Shown piece after piece: positions 8,373-16,616 of a DNA stretch of 64,000 bases. The stretch spans positions 112,906 through 176,905 of the forward strand of contig CALRPU020000004.1 of the NCBI GenBank assembly GCA_943370175.1. The letters run 5' to 3'. Position 1 is the stretch's first letter. The number at the start of each line of letters is the position of its first letter. A program made the position numbers and the translations under genes. Source of the DNA: Ideonella_A intermedia_A. Lineage in GTDB: Bacteria; Pseudomonadota; Gammaproteobacteria; Burkholderiales; Burkholderiaceae_C. A model generated the notes under the pieces. The model was not told the origin of the DNA and did no database searches. It was given only the letters and a program-made list of their open reading frames with translations.

Positions 8373-10382
8373 ATGTACCAGACCCAGTTTCTCGACCTTC
8401 CCCCAATGCAGACGGTGAGGGGAACCATTCGGCTTCCCGGCTCCAAGAGCATCTCGAACCGGGTACTGCTGCTGGCGGGCCTGAGTGCGGGCACGACCTT
8501 GGTTCAGGATCTGCTCGACTCCGACGACACGCGGGTCATGCTGGACGCGCTCCGCCAACTCGGCTGCAGCGTCAACACCCGGTCGGACGGCGTGCACATC
8601 ACGGGTCTTGGTGGCCGCCTGAGCACGCGGCAAGCCGATCTGTTCCTGGGCAACGCAGGCACCGCGATGCGCCCCCTGACGGCGGCATTGGCCTTGCTCG
8701 CCGCCACCCAAGGCGGTGACTTTCGGCTGCGGGGCGTGGCGCGCATGCACGAACGGCCGATCGGCGACCTGGTCGATGCCTTGCGGCAATTGGGGTGTCG
8801 TGTCGACTGCCTTGGTACCGAGGGCTTTCCGCCGCTGCACCTGCTGCCAGGCGGGTCGGTGATGGCCGGCTCAGCCCCGATCCGGGTCCGCGGTGACGTG
8901 TCCAGTCAGTTCCTGACCGCACTGCTGCTGGCCCTGCCCCTCGTGTGCGCGGAGTCCGACCGCGTGATCGAGGTGGAAGGCGAGCTCATCTCGAAGCCGT
9001 ACATCGAAATCACCTTGAACCTGCTGAATCGTTTCGGCGTGGCGGTGCAGCGCCATGGCTGGGAGCGGTTCGTGCTGCCCAAAGGCAGCACCTACACCTC
9101 GCCGGGCACAGTGCGGATCGAGGGCGACGCGTCATCGGCTTCGTACTTCATCGCCTTGGGCGCCTTGGCGGCCACCGAGGCGCCGCTGCGCATCGAGGGC
9201 GTCGGCGAAGACTCGATTCAGGGCGACATCCGCTTTGCCGACGCCGCGCGGGCCATGGGCGCGCAAGTGACGATGGGCCCAGGATGGATGGAAGTGCGGC
9301 GCGGGCAGTTTCCGCTTGCGCCCATCCACATCGACTGCAACCACATCCCCGACGCGGCCATGACGCTCGCGGTGATGGCGCTGTTCGCCGACGGCAGCAG
9401 CCGGCTGGACAACATCGCCAGCTGGCGCGTGAAGGAAACCGACCGCATCGCGGCGATGGCCACCGAATTGCGCAAGCTCGGCGCCACGGTGGTTGAGGGT
9501 GCCGACCACCTCGTCATCACGCCACCCACCGCCTGGCGCGCCGCGCGCATCCACACCTACGACGACCACCGCATGGCCATGTGCCTGTCGCTCGCGGCGT
9601 TCAACGGGTTGCGCACCGACACGCCGGTGGGCGTGCGCATCCTCGACCCGCGGTGCGTGGGCAAAACCTTCCCGGACTACTTTGAGGCCCTGTTCGGCTT
9701 GGCGCGCGCCGACCTGGCCGACATCCCTGTGCTGACCATCGACGGACCCACCGCGTCGGGCAAAGGCACCGTCGCCAGCGCCGTGGCGCAGCGCCTGGGC
9801 TATCACTTCCTCGACTCGGGCGCGGTCTACCGCGCCACGGCGCTGGCGGCCATGAACGCTGGCGTGGCGGCCGATGACGCCAAGGGGCTGACCGCCCTGG
9901 CCGAAGGTCTGGACCTTCACTTCGAGGGCCCTGCGATCTGGCTGTCTGGCGTTGACGTCACCGACGCGCTGCGCGACGAAGCCGTGGGGGCCTTGGCGTC
10001 CAAGGTGTCGGGGCTGCCATCGGTGCGCGAGGCCCTGCGCCAACGTCAATTGGCCTTCCACCGCCTGCCAGGCCTGGTGGCCGATGGGCGCGACATGGGC
10101 ACGGCCATCTTCCCGGGTGCCGCCCTGAAGATCTTCCTGACGGCAAGCGCGGCCACGCGGGCCGAGCGCCGGCATAAGCAGTTGATTTCGAAGGGAATTG
10201 CCGCTAACATCGACGACCTCCGTGCGGAGCTTGAGGCGCGAGACTTGCGGGACAAAACCCGCGCGGCGTCGCCTCTCAAGCCTGCCGAAGACGCGGTGCT
10301 GCTGGACAACACGTCCTTGTCGGTCGATGAATCGGTCGAGTGGGTGTTGGCGGTTTGGCAGCAACGCAGTTCGTTCGACTGA
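8373..10382 (+). CDS. aroA-cmk: Fused EPSP synthase / cytidylate kinase
   Basis: One 669-residue chain holding two enzymes. Residues 1 to about 447 are 3-phosphoshikimate 1-carboxyvinyltransferase, with LPGSKSISNR (21-30) and GNAGTAMRPL (93-102), the class I, glyphosate-sensitive form. From about 453 the CMP kinase begins, with P-loop GPTASGKG at 458-465, GAVYRATAL and the DGRDMGT motif. The kinase phosphorylates CMP/dCMP. In many Burkholderiales aroA and cmk are adjacent separate genes; here no stop separates them. ATG 8373 was chosen because MYQTQFLDLPP precedes the first beta strand normally. Followed by rpsA. Confidence 0.95.
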   Translation: MYQTQFLDLPPMQTVRGTIRLPGSKSISNRVLLLAGLSAGTTLVQDLLDSDDTRVMLDALRQLGCSVNTRSDGVHITGLGGRLSTRQADLFLGNAGTAMRPLTAALALLAATQGGDFRLRGVARMHERPIGDLVDALRQLGCRVDCLGTEGFPPLHLLPGGSVMAGSAPIRVRGDVSSQFLTALLLALPLVCAESDRVIEVEGELISKPYIEITLNLLNRFGVAVQRHGWERFVLPKGSTYTSPGTVRIEGDASSASYFIALGALAATEAPLRIEGVGEDSIQGDIRFADAARAMGAQVTMGPGWMEVRRGQFPLAPIHIDCNHIPDAAMTLAVMALFADGSSRLDNIASWRVKETDRIAAMATELRKLGATVVEGADHLVITPPTAWRAARIHTYDDHRMAMCLSLAAFNGLRTDTPVGVRILDPRCVGKTFPDYFEALFGLARADLADIPVLTIDGPTASGKGTVASAVAQRLGYHFLDSGAVYRATALAAMNAGVAADDAKGLTALAEGLDLHFEGPAIWLSGVDVTDALRDEAVGALASKVSGLPSVREALRQRQLAFHRLPGLVADGRDMGTAIFPGAALKIFLTASAATRAERRHKQLISKGIAANIDDLRAELEARDLRDKTRAASPLKPAEDAVLLDNTSLSVDESVEWVLAVWQQRSSFD

Positions 10383-10544
10383 TGGGCCCGGCTTGGTCGG
10401 GTGCATTGGTCGGGCAACACCGGCCGAAAGGCCGCAAGGCCCGTCGATTCCCCTCAGTGCCATCCTTCAAGGCACGCTGAACCGGCGGTTGTTTCACCCC
10501 CAACCCCCGCGGCTCGTTTTCACCTGCCGCCGCTGAAAGTCCTC

Positions 10545-12260
10545 ATGCCACAAACCCAGATGCCCGCCACCGAGGGCATGGAATCCTTCGCCGCCCTCTT
10601 TGAGGAATCGCTGAAGAGCTCTGACATGCGAGCCGGCGAAGTCATTTCCGCCGAAGTGGTCCGCGTCGAGCACAACTTCGTGGTGGTCAACGCCGGCCTC
10701 AAGTCCGAAGCCTACGTGCCCATCGAAGAATTCAAGAACGACCAGGGCGAGCTAGAAGTCCAGGTCGGTGACTTCGTGTCGGTGGCCATCGACGCCATCG
10801 AGAACGGCTACGGCGACACGATCCTGTCGCGTGACAAGGCCAAGCGCCTGGCGTCGTGGATGTCGCTGGAAACCTCGCTCGAGTCCGGCGAGTTCGTCAC
10901 CGGCACGGTGAACGGCAAGGTCAAGGGCGGCCTCACGGTGCTGGTCAACGGCATCCGCGCCTTCCTGCCCGGTTCGCTGCTCGACACGCGTCCGGTCAAG
11001 GACATGAGCCCGTTCGAGGGCAAGACCATGGAGTTCAAGGTCATCAAGCTCGACCGCAAGCGCAACAACGTCGTGTTGTCGCGCCGCGCCGTGGTCGAAG
11101 CCTCGATGGGCGAAGAACGCGCCAAGCTGCTGGAAACCCTGTCCGAAGGCGCCATCGTCAACGGCGTGGTCAAGAACATCACCGAATACGGTGCGTTCGT
11201 CGACCTCGGCGGCATCGACGGCCTGCTGCACATCACTGACATGGCCTGGCGCCGTGTCCGCCACCCGAGCGAAGTCGTTCAGGTCGGCCAGGAACTGCAG
11301 GCCAAGGTCCTCAAGTTCGACGCCGAGAAGAACCGCGTCAGCCTGGGCATCAAGCAACTGGGCGACGACCCGTGGCACGGCGTGAGCCGCCGCTACCCGA
11401 ACAGCACCCGCCTGTTCGGCAAGATCACGAACATCGCCGACTACGGCGCCTTCGTCGAGATCGAACCGGGCATCGAAGGCCTGGTGCACGTCTCGGAAAT
11501 GGACTGGACCAACAAGAACGTGGCCCCGTCCAAGATCGTCTCGCTGGGCGAAGAAGTCGAAGTCATGGTCCTCGAGATCGACGAAGACAAGCGCCGCATC
11601 AGCCTGGGCATGAAGCAATGCAAGGCCAACCCGTGGGAAGAGTTCTCGACCACGGTGCAGCGTGGTGACCGCGTCAAGGGCCCGGTCAAGTCGATCACCG
11701 ACTTCGGCGTGTTCGTCGGCCTGGCCGCGGGCATCGACGGCCTGGTGCACCTGTCCGACCTGTCCTGGCACGAGCCGGGCGAAGCGGCCGTTCGCAACTA
11801 CAAGAAGGGCCAAGAAGTCGAAGCGATCGTGCTGGCCGTCGACGTGGAGCGCGAGCGCATTTCGCTGGGCATCAAGCAACTCGACAGCGACCCGTTCACC
11901 AGCTACACCTCGGTGAACGACCGGGGCCAGATCGTCAGCGGCAAGGTCAAGACCGTCGACGCCCGTGGCGCCGAGATCCAGCTGAACGACGACGTGACCG
12001 GCTACCTGCGCGCCTCGGAAATCTCCCGCGACCGCGTGGAAGACGCCCGCAATGTGCTGAAGGAAGGCGACGAAGTCTCCGCCCTGATCATCAACATCGA
12101 CCGCAAGACGCGCTCGATCCAGCTGTCGATCAAGGCCAAGGACAACGTCGACCAACAGGAAGCCATGCAGCGCCTGTCGCAGTCGAACGAACGCGAAACC
12201 GCCGGCACCACCAGCCTGGGCGCCCTGTTGCGCGCCAAGTTGGACAACCAGAACAACTGA
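10545..12260 (+). CDS. rpsA: 30S ribosomal protein S1
   Basis: mRNA-binding ribosomal protein of 571 residues with six S1 OB-fold repeats. Repeats 3-6 are the clearest, each with a GVVKNITEYGAFVDLGG-like core and IDGLLHITDMAW-like turn, and the two N-terminal repeats (ribosome binding) are more diverged. The ATG at 10545 gives MPQTQMPATEG before the conserved MESFAALFEESL. A start at 10578 (that Met) is equally possible and would match the shorter orthologues. A 162-nt leader separates it from aroA-cmk, leaving room for its own promoter or for autoregulation. Typical rpsA-ihfB linkage follows. Confidence 0.97.
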   Translation: MPQTQMPATEGMESFAALFEESLKSSDMRAGEVISAEVVRVEHNFVVVNAGLKSEAYVPIEEFKNDQGELEVQVGDFVSVAIDAIENGYGDTILSRDKAKRLASWMSLETSLESGEFVTGTVNGKVKGGLTVLVNGIRAFLPGSLLDTRPVKDMSPFEGKTMEFKVIKLDRKRNNVVLSRRAVVEASMGEERAKLLETLSEGAIVNGVVKNITEYGAFVDLGGIDGLLHITDMAWRRVRHPSEVVQVGQELQAKVLKFDAEKNRVSLGIKQLGDDPWHGVSRRYPNSTRLFGKITNIADYGAFVEIEPGIEGLVHVSEMDWTNKNVAPSKIVSLGEEVEVMVLEIDEDKRRISLGMKQCKANPWEEFSTTVQRGDRVKGPVKSITDFGVFVGLAAGIDGLVHLSDLSWHEPGEAAVRNYKKGQEVEAIVLAVDVERERISLGIKQLDSDPFTSYTSVNDRGQIVSGKVKTVDARGAEIQLNDDVTGYLRASEISRDRVEDARNVLKEGDEVSALIINIDRKTRSIQLSIKAKDNVDQQEAMQRLSQSNERETAGTTSLGALLRAKLDNQNN

Positions 12261-12314
12261 TTGTCTGGTGCCTGAGCGTCGGTCGCCAGCGCGGCCGGCG
12301 CCGAGGTCTCCCGA

Positions 12315-12348
12315 CGGCCATCCCGCCCCTGGGCGAGGTGGCCGTTTT
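12315..12348 (+). terminator. Terminator-like hairpin after rpsA
   Basis: CGGCCA (12315-12320) pairs with TGGCCG (12339-12344) around an 18-nt loop that itself contains CGCCC/GGGCG, followed by TTTT. It lies 55 nt after rpsA and 20 nt before ihfB, so ihfB may depend on readthrough or its own start. Confidence 0.55.
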
Positions 12349-12368
12349 CACATCACGCCGCACCGACC

Positions 12369-12686
12369 ATGACCCGTTCCGACCTCGTGGATCTGTTGGG
12401 TGAGCGCTTTCCGCAGCTCACGCACCGTGACACCGAATTCGCCATCAAGACGATCCTGGACAAGATGTCCGACGAGCTCGCGCGTGGGCACCGCATCGAG
12501 ATCCGAGGCTTCGGCAGCTTCGCCATCAGCCGCCGGCCGCCGCGCATGGGGCGCAATCCGCGCTCTGGAGAACAGGTGCTGATTCCGGAGAAACTGGTCC
12601 CTCATTTCAAGCCCGGCAAGGCCCTGCGCGAAGCCGTGGATGCGCACGCCCCCACCGGCGAGGCAGCCAAAGCGGACCCGGTTTGA
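12369..12686 (+). CDS. ihfB: Integration host factor subunit beta
   Basis: DNA-bending nucleoid protein that pairs with IhfA. There are 105 residues. The HU/IHF fold is complete, with IEIRGFGSFAISRRPPRMGRN carrying the proline loop (RNPRSGE) that intercalates in the minor groove. It begins MTRSDLVDLL. The roughly ten C-terminal residues after FKPGKALREAV are a short Ala-rich tail. It sits directly after rpsA, as in E. coli and most proteobacteria. Confidence 0.96.
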   Translation: MTRSDLVDLLGERFPQLTHRDTEFAIKTILDKMSDELARGHRIEIRGFGSFAISRRPPRMGRNPRSGEQVLIPEKLVPHFKPGKALREAVDAHAPTGEAAKADPV

Positions 12687-12713
12687 AGCGGGGGGTTGTG
12701 GCTGTGCCCTGCG

Positions 12714-12721
12714 CCTAGAAT
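12714..12721 (+). promoter_or_regulatory. -10 element upstream of lapA
   Basis: CCTAGAAT (hexamer TAGAAT at 12716-12721), 16 nt before the lapA start and between ihfB and lapA. It matches the recurrent CCTA(C/G)A(A/C/T)T promoter element of this window, so lapA-lapB-rfaE1-hldD probably has its own transcript with a leader of about 10 nt that includes the GGAGG. Confidence 0.55.
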
Positions 12722-12737
12722 TCTTGCAGGAGGCGCA

Positions 12738-13049
12738 ATGCGGCTGTTTGTCTGGCTCGGTAGGGCCCTGATCTTCTTCACCTTGTTTGCCTTCGCGCTG
12801 AACAACCAGCAAGAAGCGGCCGTGCGCTGGTTCTTCGGCCACGAGTGGCGCTCGCCGATGGTGTTCATCGTGCTGGCCTCGTTCGCCCTGGGCTGTGCTT
12901 TCGGCGTCTTCGCGATGGTGCCCAGTTGGTGGCGCCACCGACGCGTTGCCCAGCGCATCCAGCGCCAGCCCACCGAGACCCCCTCACCCGCCCCGTTGGG
13001 CACCACCAGGTCGCCCGACACCGAACACCCCCCACGCGATGGACTTTGA
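12738..13049 (+). CDS. lapA: Lipopolysaccharide assembly protein LapA
   Basis: Small inner-membrane protein (103 residues) of the LapA/YciS family. Two hydrophobic segments (about 4-22 and 37-60) flank the conserved LNNQQEAAVRWFFG segment, followed by a basic stretch WWRHRRVAQRIQR and a Pro-rich tail. LapA works with LapB to couple LPS synthesis to FtsH-dependent LpxC turnover (known from E. coli). The start at 12738 has a strong AGGAGG 6 nt upstream. The stop overlaps the lapB start. Confidence 0.9.
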   Translation: MRLFVWLGRALIFFTLFAFALNNQQEAAVRWFFGHEWRSPMVFIVLASFALGCAFGVFAMVPSWWRHRRVAQRIQRQPTETPSPAPLGTTRSPDTEHPPRDGL

Positions 13050-14190
13050 CCTGGCTTGGCTGCTGCTGGGCCTGCCGCTCGCCTTCTTCCTTGGCTGGCT
13101 GGCATCACGCCTGGACCTTCGCCAATGGCGACGCGAGCGGCGAGACTCGCCGCGGGCATATTTCAAGGGCCTGAACCTGCTGCTCAACGAGCAGCAGGAC
13201 AAGGCCATCGATGCATTCATCGAGGCCGTGCAGCAGGACCCCGACACCTCGGAGTTGCATTTTGCGCTGGGCAACCTGTTCCGCCGACGAGGCGAGTACG
13301 AGCGCGCCGTGCGCGTGCACGAGCACTTGCTGAGCCGCGCGGACCTGCCTCGCACCGACCGCGACCGCGCCCAGCACGCCCTCGCCCAGGACTTCATGGC
13401 GGCCGGTCTCTTCGACCGCGCCGAACAATGCTGGCGGGCCCTCGAAGGCACCGCCTTCGACACGGAGGCGCGGCTGGCACTGCTGACCCTGCACGAGCGG
13501 TCCCGGGACTGGCGGTCGGCCGTCGATGTTGCCAACAAGCTGGAACGCAGCGGCACCGGCTCCTACGCCTCGAGGATCGGCCACTACTGGTGCGAGCTTG
13601 CCCTTGAGGCTGACGCCCGCCAGCAGCCCGCCGACGCCGACGATGCGCTTCGGCGCGCCCGGGACGCCGCCCCGCTTTCTGCGCGACCCCTCGTGGTGAC
13701 CGGCCAGCGCGCTGCCCAGCGCGGCGACCATGCCGACGCACTCGACGCATGGGGGCGCTTGCTCGCCTCGCACCCGGCGGCCTTCAGCCTGGTGGCGGTG
13801 GACTTCGCCCGCAGTGCCCAGGCGGCCGGCCAGGGGGCCACCGCACTGGACACGCTGCGCGGCCTGGCCGAGCGGGAGCCCAGCATGGACGTTCTCGCTG
13901 CCATGGCGGTGCTTGACCCGTCCGCCACGGCACAGCGTGAGCGGCTGCGCCGACAGGTGCAACAGCACCCGAGCCTGTCGGCGGTGCGCGCCTTTCTGCA
14001 ATGGCCCGGCGGCGGCGAGTCCGTCGGCGAGGAGCGAGCCCTGGTCGACCAGGCGCTGGCGGCCGCGGCCAAGCCCCTGCAGCGCTACCGGTGTGCCGCC
14101 TGCGGCTTCGAGGCACAGCACTACTTCTGGCAGTGCCCTGGCTGTCTCAGCTGGGACAGCTACCCGCCCCGGCGACTGGAGGATTTGTGA
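13039..14190 (+). CDS. lapB: Lipopolysaccharide assembly protein LapB
   Basis: Inner-membrane-anchored TPR protein (383 residues) that in E. coli recruits LpxC to FtsH. An N-terminal membrane helix (5-20) is followed by TPR repeats through about 345 (for example EQQDKAIDAFIEAVQQDPD and RRRGEYERAVRVHE). The C-terminal rubredoxin-like metal site has Cys352, 355, 366 and 369. All the family hallmarks are present. The ATG at 13039 overlaps the end of lapA by 11 nt, so translation is coupled. The next genes make ADP-heptose, placing LPS supply and LPS control in one operon. Confidence 0.95.
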   Translation: MDFDLAWLLLGLPLAFFLGWLASRLDLRQWRRERRDSPRAYFKGLNLLLNEQQDKAIDAFIEAVQQDPDTSELHFALGNLFRRRGEYERAVRVHEHLLSRADLPRTDRDRAQHALAQDFMAAGLFDRAEQCWRALEGTAFDTEARLALLTLHERSRDWRSAVDVANKLERSGTGSYASRIGHYWCELALEADARQQPADADDALRRARDAAPLSARPLVVTGQRAAQRGDHADALDAWGRLLASHPAAFSLVAVDFARSAQAAGQGATALDTLRGLAEREPSMDVLAAMAVLDPSATAQRERLRRQVQQHPSLSAVRAFLQWPGGGESVGEERALVDQALAAAAKPLQRYRCAACGFEAQHYFWQCPGCLSWDSYPPRRLEDL

Positions 14191-15155
14191 GCACGGCACC
14201 GACATCGACTCCCCTGCCCACCCGCGCGCGCCTGTCGGCCGCGCGGGTCTTGATCGTGGGCGACGCCATGCTGGACCGCTACTGGTTTGGCGCCGTCGAC
14301 CGCATCTCGCCCGAAGCCCCCGTGCCCGTGGTGCGCGTGACCCGCGAAGAAGAGCGCCTGGGCGGCGCGGCCAACGTGGCGCTGAACGTCAAGACGCTCG
14401 GCGCCCAAGCCACCCTGATGACCGTGGTTGGCCAGGACGACGCCGCGCGGCGCTTGAGGCAATTGCTCGAAGACCAGGGCGTGTCCACCTTGCTCGGCCA
14501 GGACCCACAGCTCTACACCATCGTCAAACTGAGGGTGATCGGTCGCGCGCAGCAATTGATCCGCATTGACTTCGAGAACCAGCCGCAGCACGAGGTGCTG
14601 GCCAGCATGCTCAACGATTACGAGCGCGCCCTGCCTCAGCACGACGCGGTGCTGTTCTCTGACTACGGCAAGGGGGGGTTGACCCACATTCCCCGCATGA
14701 TCGAGTTGGCGCGGGCGGCTGGTTTGCCCGTGTTGGTTGATCCGAAGGGCAGCGACTACAGCCGCTATGCCGGCGCCACCGTCATCACGCCGAACCGGGC
14801 CGAACTGGCACAGGCAATGGGCGCCTGGTCCAGCGAGGCCGAGCTGCACGACCGTGCCCAGGCCCTGCGGCAGCGGCTTCGTCTTCAGGGCCTGCTGCTG
14901 ACCCGGTCGGAGGAAGGCATGTCCTTGTTCGACGCGGCAGAAGACCTGCCTCGCCACACGCACGTGCCGGCGCAGGCGCGCGAAGTCTTCGACGTCACCG
15001 GCGCAGGTGACACGGTCATTGCCACGCTCGCCGCCTTGATGGCCGCCGGGCTCGACTTGCGCGCGGCCATGCCCTTCGCCAACCGGGCAGGCGCCATCGT
15101 CGTCGGCAAGTTCGGCACGGCCCACGTCAGCTACGACGAACTGGCGTCAACATGA
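14187..15155 (+). CDS. rfaE1: D-glycero-beta-D-manno-heptose-7-phosphate kinase
   Basis: PfkB/ribokinase-fold enzyme (322 residues) that makes heptose-1,7-bisphosphate for the LPS inner core. Seen are MLDRYWFG near the N-terminus, the substrate loop RLGGAANVALN, VDPKG, TPNRAEL and the catalytic GAGD in FDVTGAGDT. There is no nucleotidyltransferase domain, so unlike E. coli HldE this is the single-function kinase and the adenylyltransferase (rfaE2) must be encoded elsewhere. GTG 14187 overlaps the lapB stop (GTGA) and has GGAGG upstream. Confidence 0.94.
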   Translation: MSTAPTSTPLPTRARLSAARVLIVGDAMLDRYWFGAVDRISPEAPVPVVRVTREEERLGGAANVALNVKTLGAQATLMTVVGQDDAARRLRQLLEDQGVSTLLGQDPQLYTIVKLRVIGRAQQLIRIDFENQPQHEVLASMLNDYERALPQHDAVLFSDYGKGGLTHIPRMIELARAAGLPVLVDPKGSDYSRYAGATVITPNRAELAQAMGAWSSEAELHDRAQALRQRLRLQGLLLTRSEEGMSLFDAAEDLPRHTHVPAQAREVFDVTGAGDTVIATLAALMAAGLDLRAAMPFANRAGAIVVGKFGTAHVSYDELAST

Positions 15156-15168
15156 AAAGGATTCGCTC

Positions 15169-16161
15169 ATGAAGGTCATCGTCACCGGCGCCGCCGGCAT
15201 GATCGGCAGCAACCTCGTGCACGGGCTCAACGCCATCGGCATCGACGACGTGATCGCGGTCGACGACCTGACTGACGGCATGAAGTACCGCAACCTGCTC
15301 GGCGCGCAACTGTCGGACTACGTCCACAAGGACGACTTCTACCCGCGCTTCACCCGAGGGGACTTCGGACACGTTGACGTGGTCTTGCACCAGGGCGCCT
15401 GCTCCGACACGATGGAGCACAACGGGCGCTTCATGATGGACACCAACTACGGCTGCTCCAAGGTGCTGCTGGACGCTTGCCAGGCCCAGGGCACGCGGCT
15501 GCTGTACGCGTCGTCCGCGGCCACTTATGGCGGCAGCAGCGCCTTCCGCGAGGTGCCCGCGTTCGAGCAGCCGCTGAACGTCTACGGCTACTCCAAACTG
15601 CTGTTCGACAACGTCGTGCGCCGCATGCTGCCCACGGCATCGACCCAGGTGGCGGGCTTCCGCTATTTCAACGTCTACGGTCCGCGCGAGCAGCACAAGG
15701 CGCGGATGGCTTCGGTGGCCTTTCACCACTTCCATCAGCTTCGGGACGCGGGGCACGTCAAGTTGTTTGCGGCCTATGGCGGCTACGGACCGGGCGAGCA
15801 GTCGCGCGACTTCATCCACGTTGACGACGTGGTGCGCGTGAACCTGTGGTTTGTCCAGCACCCCCAGCACAGCGGCATCTTCAACCTCGGCACGGGACGG
15901 GCCCAACCGTTCAACGACGTGGCGCTGGCCACCGTCAACGCGCACCGCGCGCGGCACGACGAGCCCACCCTGTCGCTGGACCAGATGGTGGCCGCTGGCC
16001 TGGTCCAGTACGTCGAGTTTCCGGCGGCCCTCGTCGGCAAGTACCAGTGCTTCACTCAGGCGGACATGTCGAGGCTTCGGGCCCTTGGCTACCCCCATGA
16101 GTTCATCACCGTGGGGGAGGGGGTGACCCGCTACAGCGGGTGGCTGGCGGAACAGCCCTGA
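15169..16161 (+). CDS. hldD: ADP-L-glycero-D-manno-heptose-6-epimerase
   Basis: Extended short-chain dehydrogenase/reductase (330 residues) that epimerises ADP-D,D-heptose to the L,D form used in the LPS core. It has the NADP-binding TGAAGMIG near residue 6, the catalytic YGYSK, and FRYFNVYGPREQHK, all typical of the RfaD family. It starts 13 nt after rfaE1. Together with rfaE1 it gives two of the steps of ADP-heptose synthesis next to the lapAB control pair. Confidence 0.96.
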   Translation: MKVIVTGAAGMIGSNLVHGLNAIGIDDVIAVDDLTDGMKYRNLLGAQLSDYVHKDDFYPRFTRGDFGHVDVVLHQGACSDTMEHNGRFMMDTNYGCSKVLLDACQAQGTRLLYASSAATYGGSSAFREVPAFEQPLNVYGYSKLLFDNVVRRMLPTASTQVAGFRYFNVYGPREQHKARMASVAFHHFHQLRDAGHVKLFAAYGGYGPGEQSRDFIHVDDVVRVNLWFVQHPQHSGIFNLGTGRAQPFNDVALATVNAHRARHDEPTLSLDQMVAAGLVQYVEFPAALVGKYQCFTQADMSRLRALGYPHEFITVGEGVTRYSGWLAEQP

Positions 16162-16247
16162 GGTGTACTGGGATTGCCACGACGCCCGCGCCTCGGCCAC
16201 CGAAGCAGGCGCTCCGGCACTCCCAACCACCCCTCACGAGGACACCC

Positions 16248-16616
16248 ATGTTCAAGACCCTGCTCGCCACCATCCTGGCCCTGTTTGCCGCCGTTGCCAT
16301 GGCGGCCGTCGACATCAACAAAGCCGATCAGGCCGAACTCGAAAGCGTCAAGGGCATCGGCCCGGCGATGTCCGGCCGCATGCTGGACGAACGCAAAAAG
16401 GGCACGTTCAAAGACTGGGACGACCTGATCACCCGGGTCAAGGGCGTGGGCCCCGGCAACGCGGGCAAATTCTCGGAAGGCGGGCTCACCGTCAACGGAG
16501 GCGGCTACAAAGGCGACGCGAAGCCGGCCGCCGCACCGAAGTTCGCTTCGAACAAGCCAAGCCCGGTCAAGCCGGGCGAGAACAAGGCGGTGGAGCCCAC
16601 GGCGCCGCGCCAGTGA
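16248..16616 (+). CDS. ComEA-like helix-hairpin-helix DNA-binding protein
   Basis: Exported protein of 122 residues. The signal peptide is residues 1-20 (ending AMA-A). Mature residues 21-80 hold the ComEA signature INKADQAELESVKGIGP with two helix-hairpin-helix motifs (GIGPAM and GVGPGNA). The rest is a Lys/Pro/Ala tail. ComEA proteins bind incoming DNA in the periplasm during natural transformation, but no other competence genes are nearby. ATG 16248 follows GAGGACACCC. The last 50 nt overlap the convergent patatin gene. Confidence 0.85.
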   Translation: MFKTLLATILALFAAVAMAAVDINKADQAELESVKGIGPAMSGRMLDERKKGTFKDWDDLITRVKGVGPGNAGKFSEGGLTVNGGGYKGDAKPAAAPKFASNKPSPVKPGENKAVEPTAPRQ

